Assembly: GCA_035540975.1 (NCBI GenBank)
Contig: DATLFN010000057.1
Coordinates: 1-46,081, forward strand
Direction: 5' to 3'
DNA: 46,081 nt
Source: Acidimicrobiales bacterium
GTDB lineage: Bacteria; Actinomycetota; Acidimicrobiia; Acidimicrobiales; GCA-2861595
Shown: piece after piece, positions 35,960 through 44,479 of the stretch
Layout: the number at the start of each line of letters is the position of its first letter
How positions within the stretch are numbered: position 1 is the first letter of the stretch
Program-made: the position numbers and the translations under genes
The notes under the pieces: generated by a model
Database searches by the model: none
What the model was told of the DNA's origin: nothing
What the model saw: the letters and a program-made list of their open reading frames with translations, nothing else

Positions 35960-38671
35960 TCACGGCGTCTCCACCCGGACGTCGGTGACCGCAGCGGACA
36001 CGTCGATCAGCTCGCCGGCGCCGACACCGTCGCCGCCGGTGTTGAACGGCAGCGAGATCGACCCTCGGGGGACGCCGGGGTCGGGCGTGGCGTCCACCAC
36101 GAAGTTGGCCCGGTTCGAACGCACCCGCACGCGCCCGCCCGATCCCATGCCCAGACGGTCGAGGTCCGACGGGTTGGCCCGGGCGCACGGCTCGGGCGCC
36201 AGCGCGGCGAGGGCCGGGGCGTGCTGGACGAGCGTGCCGGTGCCGTAAAGCTTGCGGGCCGACACCAGGCGGAGCGAGTAGGCGTCCAGCGGCGGCAGGG
36301 CGACCTCGGCACTGCCGGCCGAGAACGACAGGGTGGGCGGGCGCGGCACCTCGGGCGGAGGAGCCACGCCACCGGACGGGGCGCCGTGCGGGGCCGTGAC
36401 AACCGCGGTGGCCGGGATGCCCTGCGACTCGACGGCGTCGATGCCGGGGTCGGCGACGGGGTCCACGGCGGCGGGCACGTCGGTGGTGGAGCCGGTGGAC
36501 GTGTCGGTGGCCGCCGGGCCTCCGGCCCCGAGGTCGCCGGTCGGCGGCGACTCGACGGCGCGGGGGACGACGACGCCGTCGCGGAAGCGCCGGTCGCCGA
36601 GCAGGGCCCGGGTGATCCCGGCGTGGGACGGGGCCAGCCGCTCGATCTCGTCCCACGCCGCGTCCACGCTCTCGAAGCCGAGGTCGGCGCCCAGGCGGGA
36701 GGCCAGCTCGCAGGCGATCATCCAGTCCGGCCACGCCACGCCGGCGGGCACGACCTTCTGGCCGAGGCGGGTGACCCGGCCCTCCAGGTTGGTGGTGGTG
36801 CCGGGCCGCTCGGCGAAGGCGGCGGCGGGCAGGACGACGTCGGCCTGCCGCGACGACTCGGTGAGGAAGGTGTCGACGGCCACGACGAAGCCGGCGCCGG
36901 CGATGGCCCGGCGGGCCAGCTGGCGGTCGGGGAAGTCGGCCGCCGGGTCGGCGCCCAGCAGGACCAGGCACTGGATGCGGCCCTCCGCCGCCGCGCCGAG
37001 GATGCCGGCGGCGTCCATGCCCCGCTCGGCGGGGACGCCCGGCCATGCCGCCGAGTACCACTCCCGCGCCTCGTCGAGCCCGACGCGCCCGGGGAGGACG
37101 CCGGGTGCCAGCCCCATGTCCAGCGCCCCGTGCACGTTTCCCCGCCGGAGGGCGGGGAGGAAGCGCACGCCGGGGAGCCCGCCGGCCAGGATGGCGGCCG
37201 CGGCGGTGATGGACGCCGCCGATTCGGCCAGCGACGGCCGGCCGAGCACCACCACGGCGCCGTCGCCCAGCACGGCACGGGCCTCGGCGATGGCCGCCGC
37301 CTTCACCCCGGCCACGTCGCCGCTCAAGCCGTCCACCAGGGCCCTGGCCAGCGCGACCGCCTCGCCGGGGCGGTACCCGAGGCTCGCCTTGCAGTAGCGC
37401 GACATGCCGGTGCCCTGCGGCGTGAGCTCGACGATCGGTACCTTGCCGTCCACCGCGGCGGCCCGCAGGCGGAGGTACAGGACGGGCAGCTCCTCCTTGA
37501 CGTCGGGCGCCAGGAGGACCACGGCGGGAGCCGAGCAGGCGTCGTCGATCGTGGCCCGGGGCAGGCCGAGGACCACCTCCGCCTGGAGGCCGTCGCCCAG
37601 CTGGGCGTCCACGTTGTCGGTGCCGAGCACGCCCTTGGCCAGCTTGGCCCAGGCGTAGGCGTCCTCGTTGGCGAGGCGGGCGCCGCCCAGCACCGCCAAC
37701 GCGCCCGGCCCGTGCACGTTCTTCGCCGACTCCAGGGCCTTGGCCGCCGTGGTCAGCGCCTCGCCCCACGACGCCTCCACCAGCTCGTCGCCCTTGCGGA
37801 CGAGCGGCGCGCCGAGCCGCTCCTCGCTGTTGACGTACTCGTAGCTGAAGCGGCCCTGGTCGCACAGCCACCCGTGGTTGACGGGGTCGCTGTCGACGCC
37901 GAGGTAGCGGGTGAGGGCGTTGGACGACGACTGGACGGCGATGCGGCAGCCCACCGAGCACATGGTGCACGTGCTCTCCACCTGCTCGAGGTCCCACGGC
38001 CGGGCCTTGAACCGGTAGGGCTTGGCCAACAGGGCGCCCACCGGGCAGATCTGCACGGTGTTCCCGGAGAAGTAGGAGGCGAAGGGCTGCTCGGGGAAGG
38101 TGTTGACCTCGATGTGGTCGCCCCGGCCGACGAACTCGATGAGGGGGTCGCCCGCCACCTCGTCGGCGAAGCGGGTGCAGCGGTCGCACTGGATGCAGCG
38201 CTCCCGGTCGATGAGCACGAGGTCGGAGAGGGGGATGGGCTTGGCCCAGTGCCGCTTCTCCTCGACGAAGCGGGTCTCGCCCGGGCCGAAGGCGAGCGTC
38301 TGGTCCTGGAGCGGGCACTCCCCGCCCTTGTCGCACACCGGGCAGTCGAGGGGGTGGTTCACGAGCAGGAACTCGAGGACGCCGTCCTGCGCCTTCTTCA
38401 CCGTCTCCGACGTGGTGACGACCTCCTGGCCGTCGGCCACGGGGACGAAACAGGCGGGCGTGAGCATCATGCCCCGCGGCCCCTTCACCTCGACCAGGCA
38501 CATGCGGCACATGCCCACCGGCCGCATGCGCGGGTGGTAGCAGAACCGGGGGATGTACACGCCGTTGCGCTCGGCCGCGGCGATGATCATCTCGCCCTTC
38601 CCGGCCTGCATCCGGCGGCCGTCCACCGTGATGGTGACGGTCTCGGTGGTCGCTTCCGTCTGCTCAGCCAT
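35960..38671 (-). CDS. nuoG: NADH-quinone oxidoreductase subunit G
   Basis: The 903-residue largest peripheral subunit carries the electron wire. The N-terminal [2Fe-2S] domain has C44, C55, C58, C73. The His-ligated [4Fe-4S] set is H106, C110, C113, C119. The next [4Fe-4S] set is C159, C162, C165 with C209. A fourth set (C235, C238, C242, C270) corresponds to the optional N7 cluster found in some bacteria. The large molybdopterin-oxidoreductase-like domain follows. Before the C-terminal beta-barrel part there is a Pro/Thr/Ala-rich linker of about 80 residues (STGSTTDVPAAVDPVADPG). The ATG at 38671 overlaps nuoF by 8 nt. This subunit has no counterpart in the first operon. Confidence 0.97.
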   Translation of the reverse strand: MAEQTEATTETVTITVDGRRMQAGKGEMIIAAAERNGVYIPRFCYHPRMRPVGMCRMCLVEVKGPRGMMLTPACFVPVADGQEVVTTSETVKKAQDGVLEFLLVNHPLDCPVCDKGGECPLQDQTLAFGPGETRFVEEKRHWAKPIPLSDLVLIDRERCIQCDRCTRFADEVAGDPLIEFVGRGDHIEVNTFPEQPFASYFSGNTVQICPVGALLAKPYRFKARPWDLEQVESTCTMCSVGCRIAVQSSSNALTRYLGVDSDPVNHGWLCDQGRFSYEYVNSEERLGAPLVRKGDELVEASWGEALTTAAKALESAKNVHGPGALAVLGGARLANEDAYAWAKLAKGVLGTDNVDAQLGDGLQAEVVLGLPRATIDDACSAPAVVLLAPDVKEELPVLYLRLRAAAVDGKVPIVELTPQGTGMSRYCKASLGYRPGEAVALARALVDGLSGDVAGVKAAAIAEARAVLGDGAVVVLGRPSLAESAASITAAAAILAGGLPGVRFLPALRRGNVHGALDMGLAPGVLPGRVGLDEAREWYSAAWPGVPAERGMDAAGILGAAAEGRIQCLVLLGADPAADFPDRQLARRAIAGAGFVVAVDTFLTESSRQADVVLPAAAFAERPGTTTNLEGRVTRLGQKVVPAGVAWPDWMIACELASRLGADLGFESVDAAWDEIERLAPSHAGITRALLGDRRFRDGVVVPRAVESPPTGDLGAGGPAATDTSTGSTTDVPAAVDPVADPGIDAVESQGIPATAVVTAPHGAPSGGVAPPPEVPRPPTLSFSAGSAEVALPPLDAYSLRLVSARKLYGTGTLVQHAPALAALAPEPCARANPSDLDRLGMGSGGRVRVRSNRANFVVDATPDPGVPRGSISLPFNTGGDGVGAGELIDVSAAVTDVRVETP

Positions 38672-39968
38672 ACGGGCAGGCGCCCTCTTTGATGTGGGTG
38701 AGGAACTCGTCGCGGAACATGCGGATGGCCGACGTGATCGACGACGGGATGGACGGGCCCAGCACGCAGATGGTGGTCTGCCTGGGGGGCCACGAGAGGC
38801 CGGGCGCGATGTTGTCGAGCACGTCGAACAGCAGGTCGAGGTCCTCCTCGCGGCCGCCGCCGTCCTCGATCCGGCGCATGACCTTGTCCACCCAGCCGCT
38901 CCCCTCGCGGCACGGCGTGCACTGCCCGCACGACTCGCGGTGGAAGAAGCGGGTGATGCGCCACGCCGCCCGGACCATGCACGTGGTGTCGTCCATCACG
39001 ATGACGGAGCCCGAACCCAGCATGGAACCGGCCTTGCCCACCGCGTCCTGGTCCAGCGGCATGTCGACCTGGTCGGGGCCGAACCACGGCGCCGACGCCC
39101 CGCCCGGGATGAACGCCTTCAGCTGGTTGCCGTTGCGCATGCCGCCGCCCAGCTCCGGGTGCTCGATGAGGTCGCGGAAGGTGACCTTGTTCATCTCGAC
39201 CTCGTAGTTGCCGGGCCGGTTGACGTGGCCCGACAGCGAGAAGATGCGGGTGCCGGCCGACCGGCCCTCGCCCAGGGCGGCGAAGCTGCTGCCGCCGTGC
39301 TCCACGATCCACGGCAGGTTCGAGACGGTCTCCACGTTGTTGACGATGGTGGGCTGGCCGTACAGCCCGATGGCGGCCGGGAAGAAGGGCGGCTTGATGC
39401 GGGGGAAGCCCCGCTTGCCCTCCAGGCTCTCGATGAGCGCCGTCTCCTCGCCGCAGATGTAGGCGCCGGCGCCCGGGTGGACCACGACGTCGAGGGAGAA
39501 GTCGGACCCGAGGATGTTCCGGCCGGCGGCGCCGTGGGCGTACGCCTCGTTGAGGGCGGCCGTCATCCGCTCCAGCCCGAGCGCGAACTCGCCCCGCACG
39601 AAGATGAACGCCTGGGCGGCGCCCACCGCGTACGCGCAGATCAGGGTGCCCTCGATGATCTGGTGGGGGTCGTTCTCGATGAGCATGTGGTCCTTGAACG
39701 TGGCCGGCTCGCTCTCGTCGCCGTTGACGACGAGGTAGGCGGGGCGGCCCTTGCCGAGCATCGACCACTTCTTGCCCGCCTCGAACCCGGCGCCGCCGCG
39801 GCCGAGCAGGCTGGCCGTGATCACCTCGGAGGCCACGTCCTCGGGCTTCATGGTGAGCGCCTTGCGCAGGCCGGCGTAACCGCCGGTGTCGAGGTACGAC
39901 TGCAGCGTCCACGAGTTGGGGACGCCGATGCGGCGGGTGACGATGGGCCTGGCGTCAGTGAGCGCCAC
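38664..39968 (-). CDS. nuoF: NADH-quinone oxidoreductase subunit F (NADH and FMN binding)
   Basis: This 434-residue catalytic subunit oxidises NADH. GRGGAGFEAGKKW (56-68) binds FMN and NADH, NGDESEPATFKDHML continues the nucleotide site, and GAGAYICGEETALIESLEG is a family signature. The [4Fe-4S] N3 ligands C347, C350, C353 are in ESCGQCTPCREG, with a fourth cysteine in QTTICVLG. The GTG at 39968 lies 2 nt after the nuoE stop; the frame is open further upstream only over nuoE. It is present only in the second operon and makes that complex NADH-dependent. Confidence 0.97.
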   Translation of the reverse strand: MALTDARPIVTRRIGVPNSWTLQSYLDTGGYAGLRKALTMKPEDVASEVITASLLGRGGAGFEAGKKWSMLGKGRPAYLVVNGDESEPATFKDHMLIENDPHQIIEGTLICAYAVGAAQAFIFVRGEFALGLERMTAALNEAYAHGAAGRNILGSDFSLDVVVHPGAGAYICGEETALIESLEGKRGFPRIKPPFFPAAIGLYGQPTIVNNVETVSNLPWIVEHGGSSFAALGEGRSAGTRIFSLSGHVNRPGNYEVEMNKVTFRDLIEHPELGGGMRNGNQLKAFIPGGASAPWFGPDQVDMPLDQDAVGKAGSMLGSGSVIVMDDTTCMVRAAWRITRFFHRESCGQCTPCREGSGWVDKVMRRIEDGGGREEDLDLLFDVLDNIAPGLSWPPRQTTICVLGPSIPSSITSAIRMFRDEFLTHIKEGACPYG

Positions 39969-39970
39969 GA

Positions 39971-40588
39971 TCAGGCCCCCGGGCTCTGCGGACGGCCGCC
40001 GCCGGGCGTGCCCTGCGGCGCGGCGTCGGCGCCGGGGCCGGCCACGGCCTTGAGCCCCACGTTGCGGCGCACCCGGCAGAGCGTGCCGTGGGGCGGGACC
40101 TCGTCGGCCAGCTTCCCCGAGCGCAGGTCGGCGACGAGGGTGTCGAAGCGCTGGTTGGTGACGTCGCCGAAGAAGCGCCAGTTGACCGTGAGGCACGGCG
40201 CGTTGCCGCACAGGGCCAGGCACTCGACCTCCTCCAGCGTGAACTCGCCGTCCTCGGTCGTGCCGCCGCCCCGGACCCCGAGCGTCTGCTCGGCGTGCTC
40301 GAGCAGCTCGAAGCCGCCGTTCAGCAGGCAGGCGATGTTCGTGCACACCGATACCAGATGGCGGCCGACCGGGGAGGTGAACAACATCTCGTAGAAGGTG
40401 GCGGTGCCGTACACCTCGGCGGCGGTGAGCCCCAGCAGCTCGGCCACGTGGTCGATCGACTCGGGTGTGAGCCAGCCGTTCTGCTCCTGGGCCACGTGCA
40501 GGATGGGGATGAGGGCCGAGCGCGACTGCGGGTACAGGGCGATGATCTCCTTGGCCCGCTTCTCGTTCTCGGCCGTGAGCCGCGCCAT
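39971..40588 (-). CDS. nuoE: NADH-quinone oxidoreductase subunit E
   Basis: This 205-residue thioredoxin-like subunit holds the off-path [2Fe-2S] cluster N1a, ligated by C82 and C87 (VCTNIACLL) and C123 and C127 (CLALCGNAPC). The N-terminal helical domain reads ILHVAQEQNGWLTPESIDHVAELLG. A C-terminal tail of about 30 Gly/Pro-rich residues is family-variable. The ATG at 40588 overlaps the nuoD stop by one base. Present only in the second operon. Confidence 0.97.
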   Translation of the reverse strand: MARLTAENEKRAKEIIALYPQSRSALIPILHVAQEQNGWLTPESIDHVAELLGLTAAEVYGTATFYEMLFTSPVGRHLVSVCTNIACLLNGGFELLEHAEQTLGVRGGGTTEDGEFTLEEVECLALCGNAPCLTVNWRFFGDVTNQRFDTLVADLRSGKLADEVPPHGTLCRVRRNVGLKAVAGPGADAAPQGTPGGGRPQSPGA

Positions 40589-41922
40589 CAGCGGTCCACC
40601 CCGCCCATGACCGGGTCGACCGACGAGATGCAGGCGACGGCGTCGGCCACGAACCCGCCCTTGAGCATCACCGGCAGAGTCTGGAGGTTGGCGAAGCTGG
40701 GGTCGCGCATGTGGAAGCGGTAGGGCTTGGCCGACCCGTCGGCCACGAGGTAGCCGCCCAGCTCGCCGCGGGGCGCCTCGATGGCGACGTACACCTCGCC
40801 GGCGGGAACCTTGAAGCCCTCGGTGAACAGCTTGAAGTGGTGGATGAGCGCCTCCATCGACTCGTCGATGCGCCCGCGGGGCGGCGGCGTCAGCTTCTTG
40901 TCCTGCGTGCGGTAGTCGCCCGGCGGCAGGCGGTCGGCGATCTGGCGCACCAGCTTCAGCGACTCCCGGATCTCGTTGAGGCGGATGGCGTAGCGGTCGA
41001 ACGTGTCGCCGTAGGTGCCCACGACCACGTCGAAGTCGAGCTGGTCGTAGAACAGGTAGGGCATGTCCCGGCGCAGGTCCCAGTCGAAGCCGGTGGACCG
41101 GAGGATGGGACCGGTGGCCGACAGGGCGAGGGCCTGCTCGGTGGTGACGACGCCGACGCCCTGGGTGCGCTCCTGGAAGATGGGCTGGCCGGTGAGGAGC
41201 GTGTCGTACTCGTCCAGCCGGGGGGGGATGGCGTCGCAGATGGCGAGGACCTCGTCGCGCCAGCCGGGCGGGAGGTCGGCGGCGACCCCGCCCGGGCGGA
41301 TGTAGTTGTAGTTCATCCGCAGCCCGGTGGTGCGCTCGAAGAACGACAGGATCAGCTCGCGCTCTCGCCAGCCGTAGAGCATCATCGAGATGGCGCCCAG
41401 GTCCATGCCGTTGGTGGCCATGAACAACAGGTGCGACGACGCCCGGTTGAGCTCCATGAGCAGCATGCGGATCCACGTGGCCCGTTCGGGGACCTCCACC
41501 TCGAGCAGCGTCTCCACGCACATCGAGAAGACGCACTCGTTGAAGAAGTTGGCCAGGTAGTCCATCCGGGTGACGTTGGTCGAACCCTGGATGTACATCA
41601 GGTCTTCCTGGGTCTTCTCCATGCCGGTGTGGAGGTAGCCGATCACCGACTTGGAGCGGATGACGGTCTCGCCCTCCAGCTCCAGCATCAGGCGCAGCAC
41701 GCCGTGGGTGCTGGGGTGCTGGGGCCCCATGTTGATGATCATCGTCTCGTCGTCGGTGACCTCGACGTTCATGTCGCCGCGGTCCAGCTCCACTCCCTCG
41801 GGCAGCCGCAGGAACGCGCCCTCCTCGCGCGCCAGCTCGGCCGGCGCCGTCATCCTGCGGGGCCGGAGCTCCTGCGCCCCTTCCGACGTCTCGACGATCC
41901 CGGGCCGCTCCTGCGTGCTCAC
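40588..41922 (-). CDS. nuoD: NADH-quinone oxidoreductase subunit D, 14-subunit operon
   Basis: This 444-residue quinone-site subunit has INMGPQHPSTHGVLRL (63-78) with the His loop and GYLHTGMEKT (95-104). T99 stands at the position of the methylatable arginine of NDUFS2 and of the other NuoD in the window. RATWIRMLLMELNR and the C-terminal DPVMGGVDR are typical of actinobacterial NuoD. The GTG at 41922 has a G-rich site upstream; an ATG at 41853 is an alternative. The frame extending to 41994 crosses a palindromic repeat and is rejected. The gap to nuoC is 121 nt. Confidence 0.96.
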   Translation of the reverse strand: MSTQERPGIVETSEGAQELRPRRMTAPAELAREEGAFLRLPEGVELDRGDMNVEVTDDETMIINMGPQHPSTHGVLRLMLELEGETVIRSKSVIGYLHTGMEKTQEDLMYIQGSTNVTRMDYLANFFNECVFSMCVETLLEVEVPERATWIRMLLMELNRASSHLLFMATNGMDLGAISMMLYGWRERELILSFFERTTGLRMNYNYIRPGGVAADLPPGWRDEVLAICDAIPPRLDEYDTLLTGQPIFQERTQGVGVVTTEQALALSATGPILRSTGFDWDLRRDMPYLFYDQLDFDVVVGTYGDTFDRYAIRLNEIRESLKLVRQIADRLPPGDYRTQDKKLTPPPRGRIDESMEALIHHFKLFTEGFKVPAGEVYVAIEAPRGELGGYLVADGSAKPYRFHMRDPSFANLQTLPVMLKGGFVADAVACISSVDPVMGGVDR

Positions 41923-41948
41923 ACCGGCCCCCCAGCGACCAGGGGCCC

Positions 41949-41998
41949 GAACCCGTAGCGGAAACGACTCGGATCCGGGTCGTTTCCGCCACAAGTTC
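41949..41998. repeat. palindromic element with ggatcc core, copy B
   Basis: This 50-bp imperfect inverted repeat has its inner core gcggaaacgactcg / cgggtcgtttccgc around gatc, and the outer bases gaac/gttc also pair. The core matches copy A at 15728-15775 with compensating changes across the arms (ctcg/cggg versus cccg/cgag), which indicates that the pairing or symmetry itself is conserved. It lies in the 121-nt gap between nuoC and nuoD, an unusually wide gap for this otherwise overlapping operon. Confidence 0.85.
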
Positions 41999-42043
41999 GC
42001 TCGCCGAGACCCGACGAGCGCAGCGAGCGGGTGAGGACGAAGT

Positions 42044-42583
42044 TCATCGGGACGGCGCCGCCGCCTTGAACTGGACGGGGACGCGCCCCGTCGCGTAGTC
42101 CTTGCGGAGCGGGTGGCCCTCCCAGTCCTCGGGCATGAGGATGCGCGTGAGGTCCGGGTGGCCGTCGAAGCGGATGCCCATGAGGTCGAACACCTCCCGC
42201 TCGAACGCCTCGGTGCCCGGGTGGACCGGGAACAGCGAGGGGACCACCGGGTCGGCCTCCGGCACCTGGACGCGCACCCGGGCCCGCTCCTTGCGGGTGG
42301 TGGACAGCAGGTTCACCACCACCTCGAAGCGCTCGGGGGCGACGCCGTCGGGGAGCGGGCGGGCCGGAGCGGCCAGGTAGTCCACGGCGCAGACGTCCAG
42401 GCAGACGTCGAACCCGTCCTCCCCGAGCGCCTCCACCAGGGCGACGTACTTCTCCCTCGACGGATGCAGCACCTTCTGGCCGCGCGACCGGGTAACGGGC
42501 GCCCCGTGCACCTCCTCGGGCGGCGGGGGAGGTGCCGGCGGCTGGTCGTCGGCGACGCCCTCCGCCGGGCCCGGGCCGCTCAC
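42044..42583 (-). CDS. nuoC: NADH-quinone oxidoreductase subunit C, 14-subunit operon
   Basis: This 179-residue peripheral subunit is normal NuoC length. It has [19 protein letters not shown] and [16 protein letters not shown], the family signature around the NuoD contact, and a Pro-rich leader ([14 protein letters not shown]) at the start. The GTG at 42583 overlaps the nuoB stop (GTGA). It lacks the acidic insertion of the other NuoC. Confidence 0.94.
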   Translation of the reverse strand: MSGPGPAEGVADDQPPAPPPPPEEVHGAPVTRSRGQKVLHPSREKYVALVEALGEDGFDVCLDVCAVDYLAAPARPLPDGVAPERFEVVVNLLSTTRKERARVRVQVPEADPVVPSLFPVHPGTEAFEREVFDLMGIRFDGHPDLTRILMPEDWEGHPLRKDYATGRVPVQFKAAAPSR

Positions 42584-43128
42584 CGGGGCGTCCCCACGGC
42601 CACCCGCCGGGGCTCGAGGACCAGGCCGGCGCCGGCGCCGGTGGCGTCCCGGCGGCGCAGGATCTCGCCCGTGCGGATCTTCTCGTGCAGGGTCAGGATG
42701 CCGTGCAGCAGCGTCTCGGGCCCGGGAGGGCAGCCGGGCGTGTAGACGTCCACGGGCACGACCTGGTCCACGCCCTGCACGATGGCGTAGTTGTTGAACA
42801 TGCCGCCGCTCGACGCGCACACGCCCATGGAGATGACCCACTTCGGTTCCATCATCTGGTCGTAGACCTGGCGGAGCACGGGGGCCATCTTCTGGGACAC
42901 CCGGCCGGCGACGATCATCAGGTCGGCCTGGCGGGGCGACCCGCGGAAGACCTCCATGCCGAAGCGGCTGATGTCGAAGTGGGACGCGCCGGTGGCCATC
43001 ATCTCGATGGCGCAGCACGCCAGGCCGAACGAGGCCGGCCACACGCTGTTCCGCCGGGCCCACCTCACCACGTCCTCGACCCGACCGGTGAGGAAGTTGT
43101 GGTTGAGGCTCTCGAGCCCTCCTGCCAT
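42580..43128 (-). CDS. nuoB: NADH-quinone oxidoreductase subunit B, 14-subunit operon
   Basis: This 182-residue subunit binds cluster N2 through C38-C39 ([10 protein letters not shown]), C104 (MGVCASSGG) and C133 (TPGCPPGPE). The ATG at 43128 directly abuts the nuoA TAG. The C-terminal tail of about 30 residues is longer than in the first copy. Confidence 0.97.
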   Translation of the reverse strand: MAGGLESLNHNFLTGRVEDVVRWARRNSVWPASFGLACCAIEMMATGASHFDISRFGMEVFRGSPRQADLMIVAGRVSQKMAPVLRQVYDQMMEPKWVISMGVCASSGGMFNNYAIVQGVDQVVPVDVYTPGCPPGPETLLHGILTLHEKIRTGEILRRRDATGAGAGLVLEPRRVAVGTPR

Positions 43129-43560
43129 CTAGGCCGCCTCCCGCTGGCGCCCGACCCGCCGCACCGTCGACTCGGTGGTGCGTGCGCCGCTGCTCTTGGC
43201 GGCCGACGGGCCCCAGTCGAGGGCGCCGTTGCTCAGCAGGTACACGAACGACACGAACACGGCGAGGGCGAAGACGAGCATCTCGACGAGGCCGAACAGC
43301 TCGAGGCGGCGGAACACCACCGCCCACGGGTAGAGGAACACGATCTCGATGTCGAAGATGATGAAGATCATGGCGATCAGGTAGAAGCGCACCGGGAAGC
43401 GCTCCGCCGGCTCGCTGCGGGGCAGGATCCCCGACTCGTAGGGCGCCGCCTTGGCCGCCGTGGGCTTGCGCGGCCCGAGCAGCCGGGAGGCGACGAACGA
43501 CAGGCCGGCGAAGAGCGTGGCCAGCACCATCAGCGTCAGGATGGGCAGGTACTCGCTCAA
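43129..43560 (-). CDS. nuoA: NADH-quinone oxidoreductase subunit A, first gene of 14-subunit nuo set
   Basis: This three-helix subunit has APYESGILPRSEPAERFPVRFYLIAMIFIIFDIEIVF as the conserved loop and second helix, then a charged C-terminal tail. I place the start at the TTG (43560), giving MSEYLPILTLMVLAT in 143 residues. A perfect AGGAGGTG Shine-Dalgarno sequence (complement at 43570-43577) lies 9 nt upstream. The GTG at 43572 used by the longest frame is part of that Shine-Dalgarno sequence. Confidence 0.94.
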   Translation of the reverse strand: MSEYLPILTLMVLATLFAGLSFVASRLLGPRKPTAAKAAPYESGILPRSEPAERFPVRFYLIAMIFIIFDIEIVFLYPWAVVFRRLELFGLVEMLVFALAVFVSFVYLLSNGALDWGPSAAKSSGARTTESTVRRVGRQREAA

Positions 43561-43617
43561 CGACCCTCGCACCTCCTCGCTCGATCCGGCGTGAGGCTAG
43601 CCGGTCCGTACCGGGAA

Positions 43618-43648
43618 GGTCGGTTGGACCGACCCCCCGGAAGGGGTC
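43618..43648. terminator. two adjacent hairpins before nuoA
   Basis: Two short inverted repeats stand side by side in the gap between the unknown membrane protein gene and nuoA. The first is ggtcggt/accgacc with a 3-nt loop (43618-43634). The second is gacccc/ggggtc with a 6-nt loop (43631-43648). They share four bases, so they are mutually exclusive, an arrangement compatible with partial termination or attenuation between the cytochrome genes and the nuo operon. No T-run follows. Confidence 0.4.
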
Positions 43649-43678
43649 TCGACGGGGACGGAACGCCGCCCGACGCCC

Positions 43679-44479
43679 TCAGGCGGCGGCGCTCTCCGCC
43701 TGTCGCCGCCAGATCTCCTTGTCGCGCTGGTGCAGGTTCCAGCAGCACACGCCGAAGACGATCCCCGACGCGAACATCACGAGGAACGGCGGGAGCCGGA
43801 CGCTGCCGAGGTCGCGGATCATGATGACGGCGGTGGTCGGTGCGGTGAGGTCGGGCTGCGGCCTGACGCCGGCCGGCGGCTCCTCGAACAGGGCCGGCTT
43901 CACCCGGACCACCACGTAGTGCGGCCGGTGGCGGAGGGTGAGGAAGTAGTCCTCACCGCCCAGGCGGAAGCCGTCGAGGAGGACGTAGTCCTCGGTGGTG
44001 GAGAACGGCGACTCGAAGCGCTCGGCCACCGGGTCGGGCTTCGCCTCGGCCTCCTCGCCGTGGCCGGCCGGCGCCTCCTCGGCGGACGCCGGCGCCAGCA
44101 GCTTGTCGGCGGTGGCCTGGGCGTCGGCCAGGATGGCGTCGCCGGGGCGCAGCTCCTGCCACTTCCCGCCCGGGAAGTCGTCCATCACGTCCAGCAGCGA
44201 CTGCTCGGCCGGGCCCGTCACCATCTCGAGCGCCTTCCACGAGGGCTCCTCGCCCTTGAGGCCGATGCCGAACACCACCCAGGTGGCGCCCATGATCGTC
44301 ATCCACCCGGCCAGCCCGGTGAGGGCGAGCACGAAGCCGATCCTCGCCCCCATGTTGGTGGCGAGGAGCAGGTAGACGCTGCCCGGGAGGAGCACCAGGC
44401 TGGCCAGGAAGATGGCGAAGCCCCGGATCTGGGGGTCCCAGGACAGGGCGGAGAGGAGCACGTCGGCGTCCACGGTCAC
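43679..44479 (-). CDS. membrane protein of unknown function next to cytochrome genes
   Basis: The 266-residue protein has two N-terminal transmembrane helices (about residues 15-35 and 40-65), a large hydrophilic region with an Ala/Glu-rich part (about 130-155), and a C-terminal helix PPFLVMFASGIVFGVCCWNL followed by a basic end HQRDKEIWRRQ. No haem motif, Fe-S motif or enzyme signature is visible. GTG start at 44479 overlaps the cytochrome c stop (GTGA), so it is translated with the Rieske and cytochrome c genes. By context it could be an accessory subunit of the quinol-cytochrome c reductase. I do not recognise the family. Confidence 0.8.
   Translation of the reverse strand: MTVDADVLLSALSWDPQIRGFAIFLASLVLLPGSVYLLLATNMGARIGFVLALTGLAGWMTIMGATWVVFGIGLKGEEPSWKALEMVTGPAEQSLLDVMDDFPGGKWQELRPGDAILADAQATADKLLAPASAEEAPAGHGEEAEAKPDPVAERFESPFSTTEDYVLLDGFRLGGEDYFLTLRHRPHYVVVRVKPALFEEPPAGVRPQPDLTAPTTAVIMIRDLGSVRLPPFLVMFASGIVFGVCCWNLHQRDKEIWRRQAESAAA

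Noticed and set aside
41923-41994. Extended N-terminus of the second NuoD
   Set aside because: The extension (MWRKRPGSESFPLR) is encoded by the palindromic repeat that also occurs at 15728-15775, so it is intergenic.
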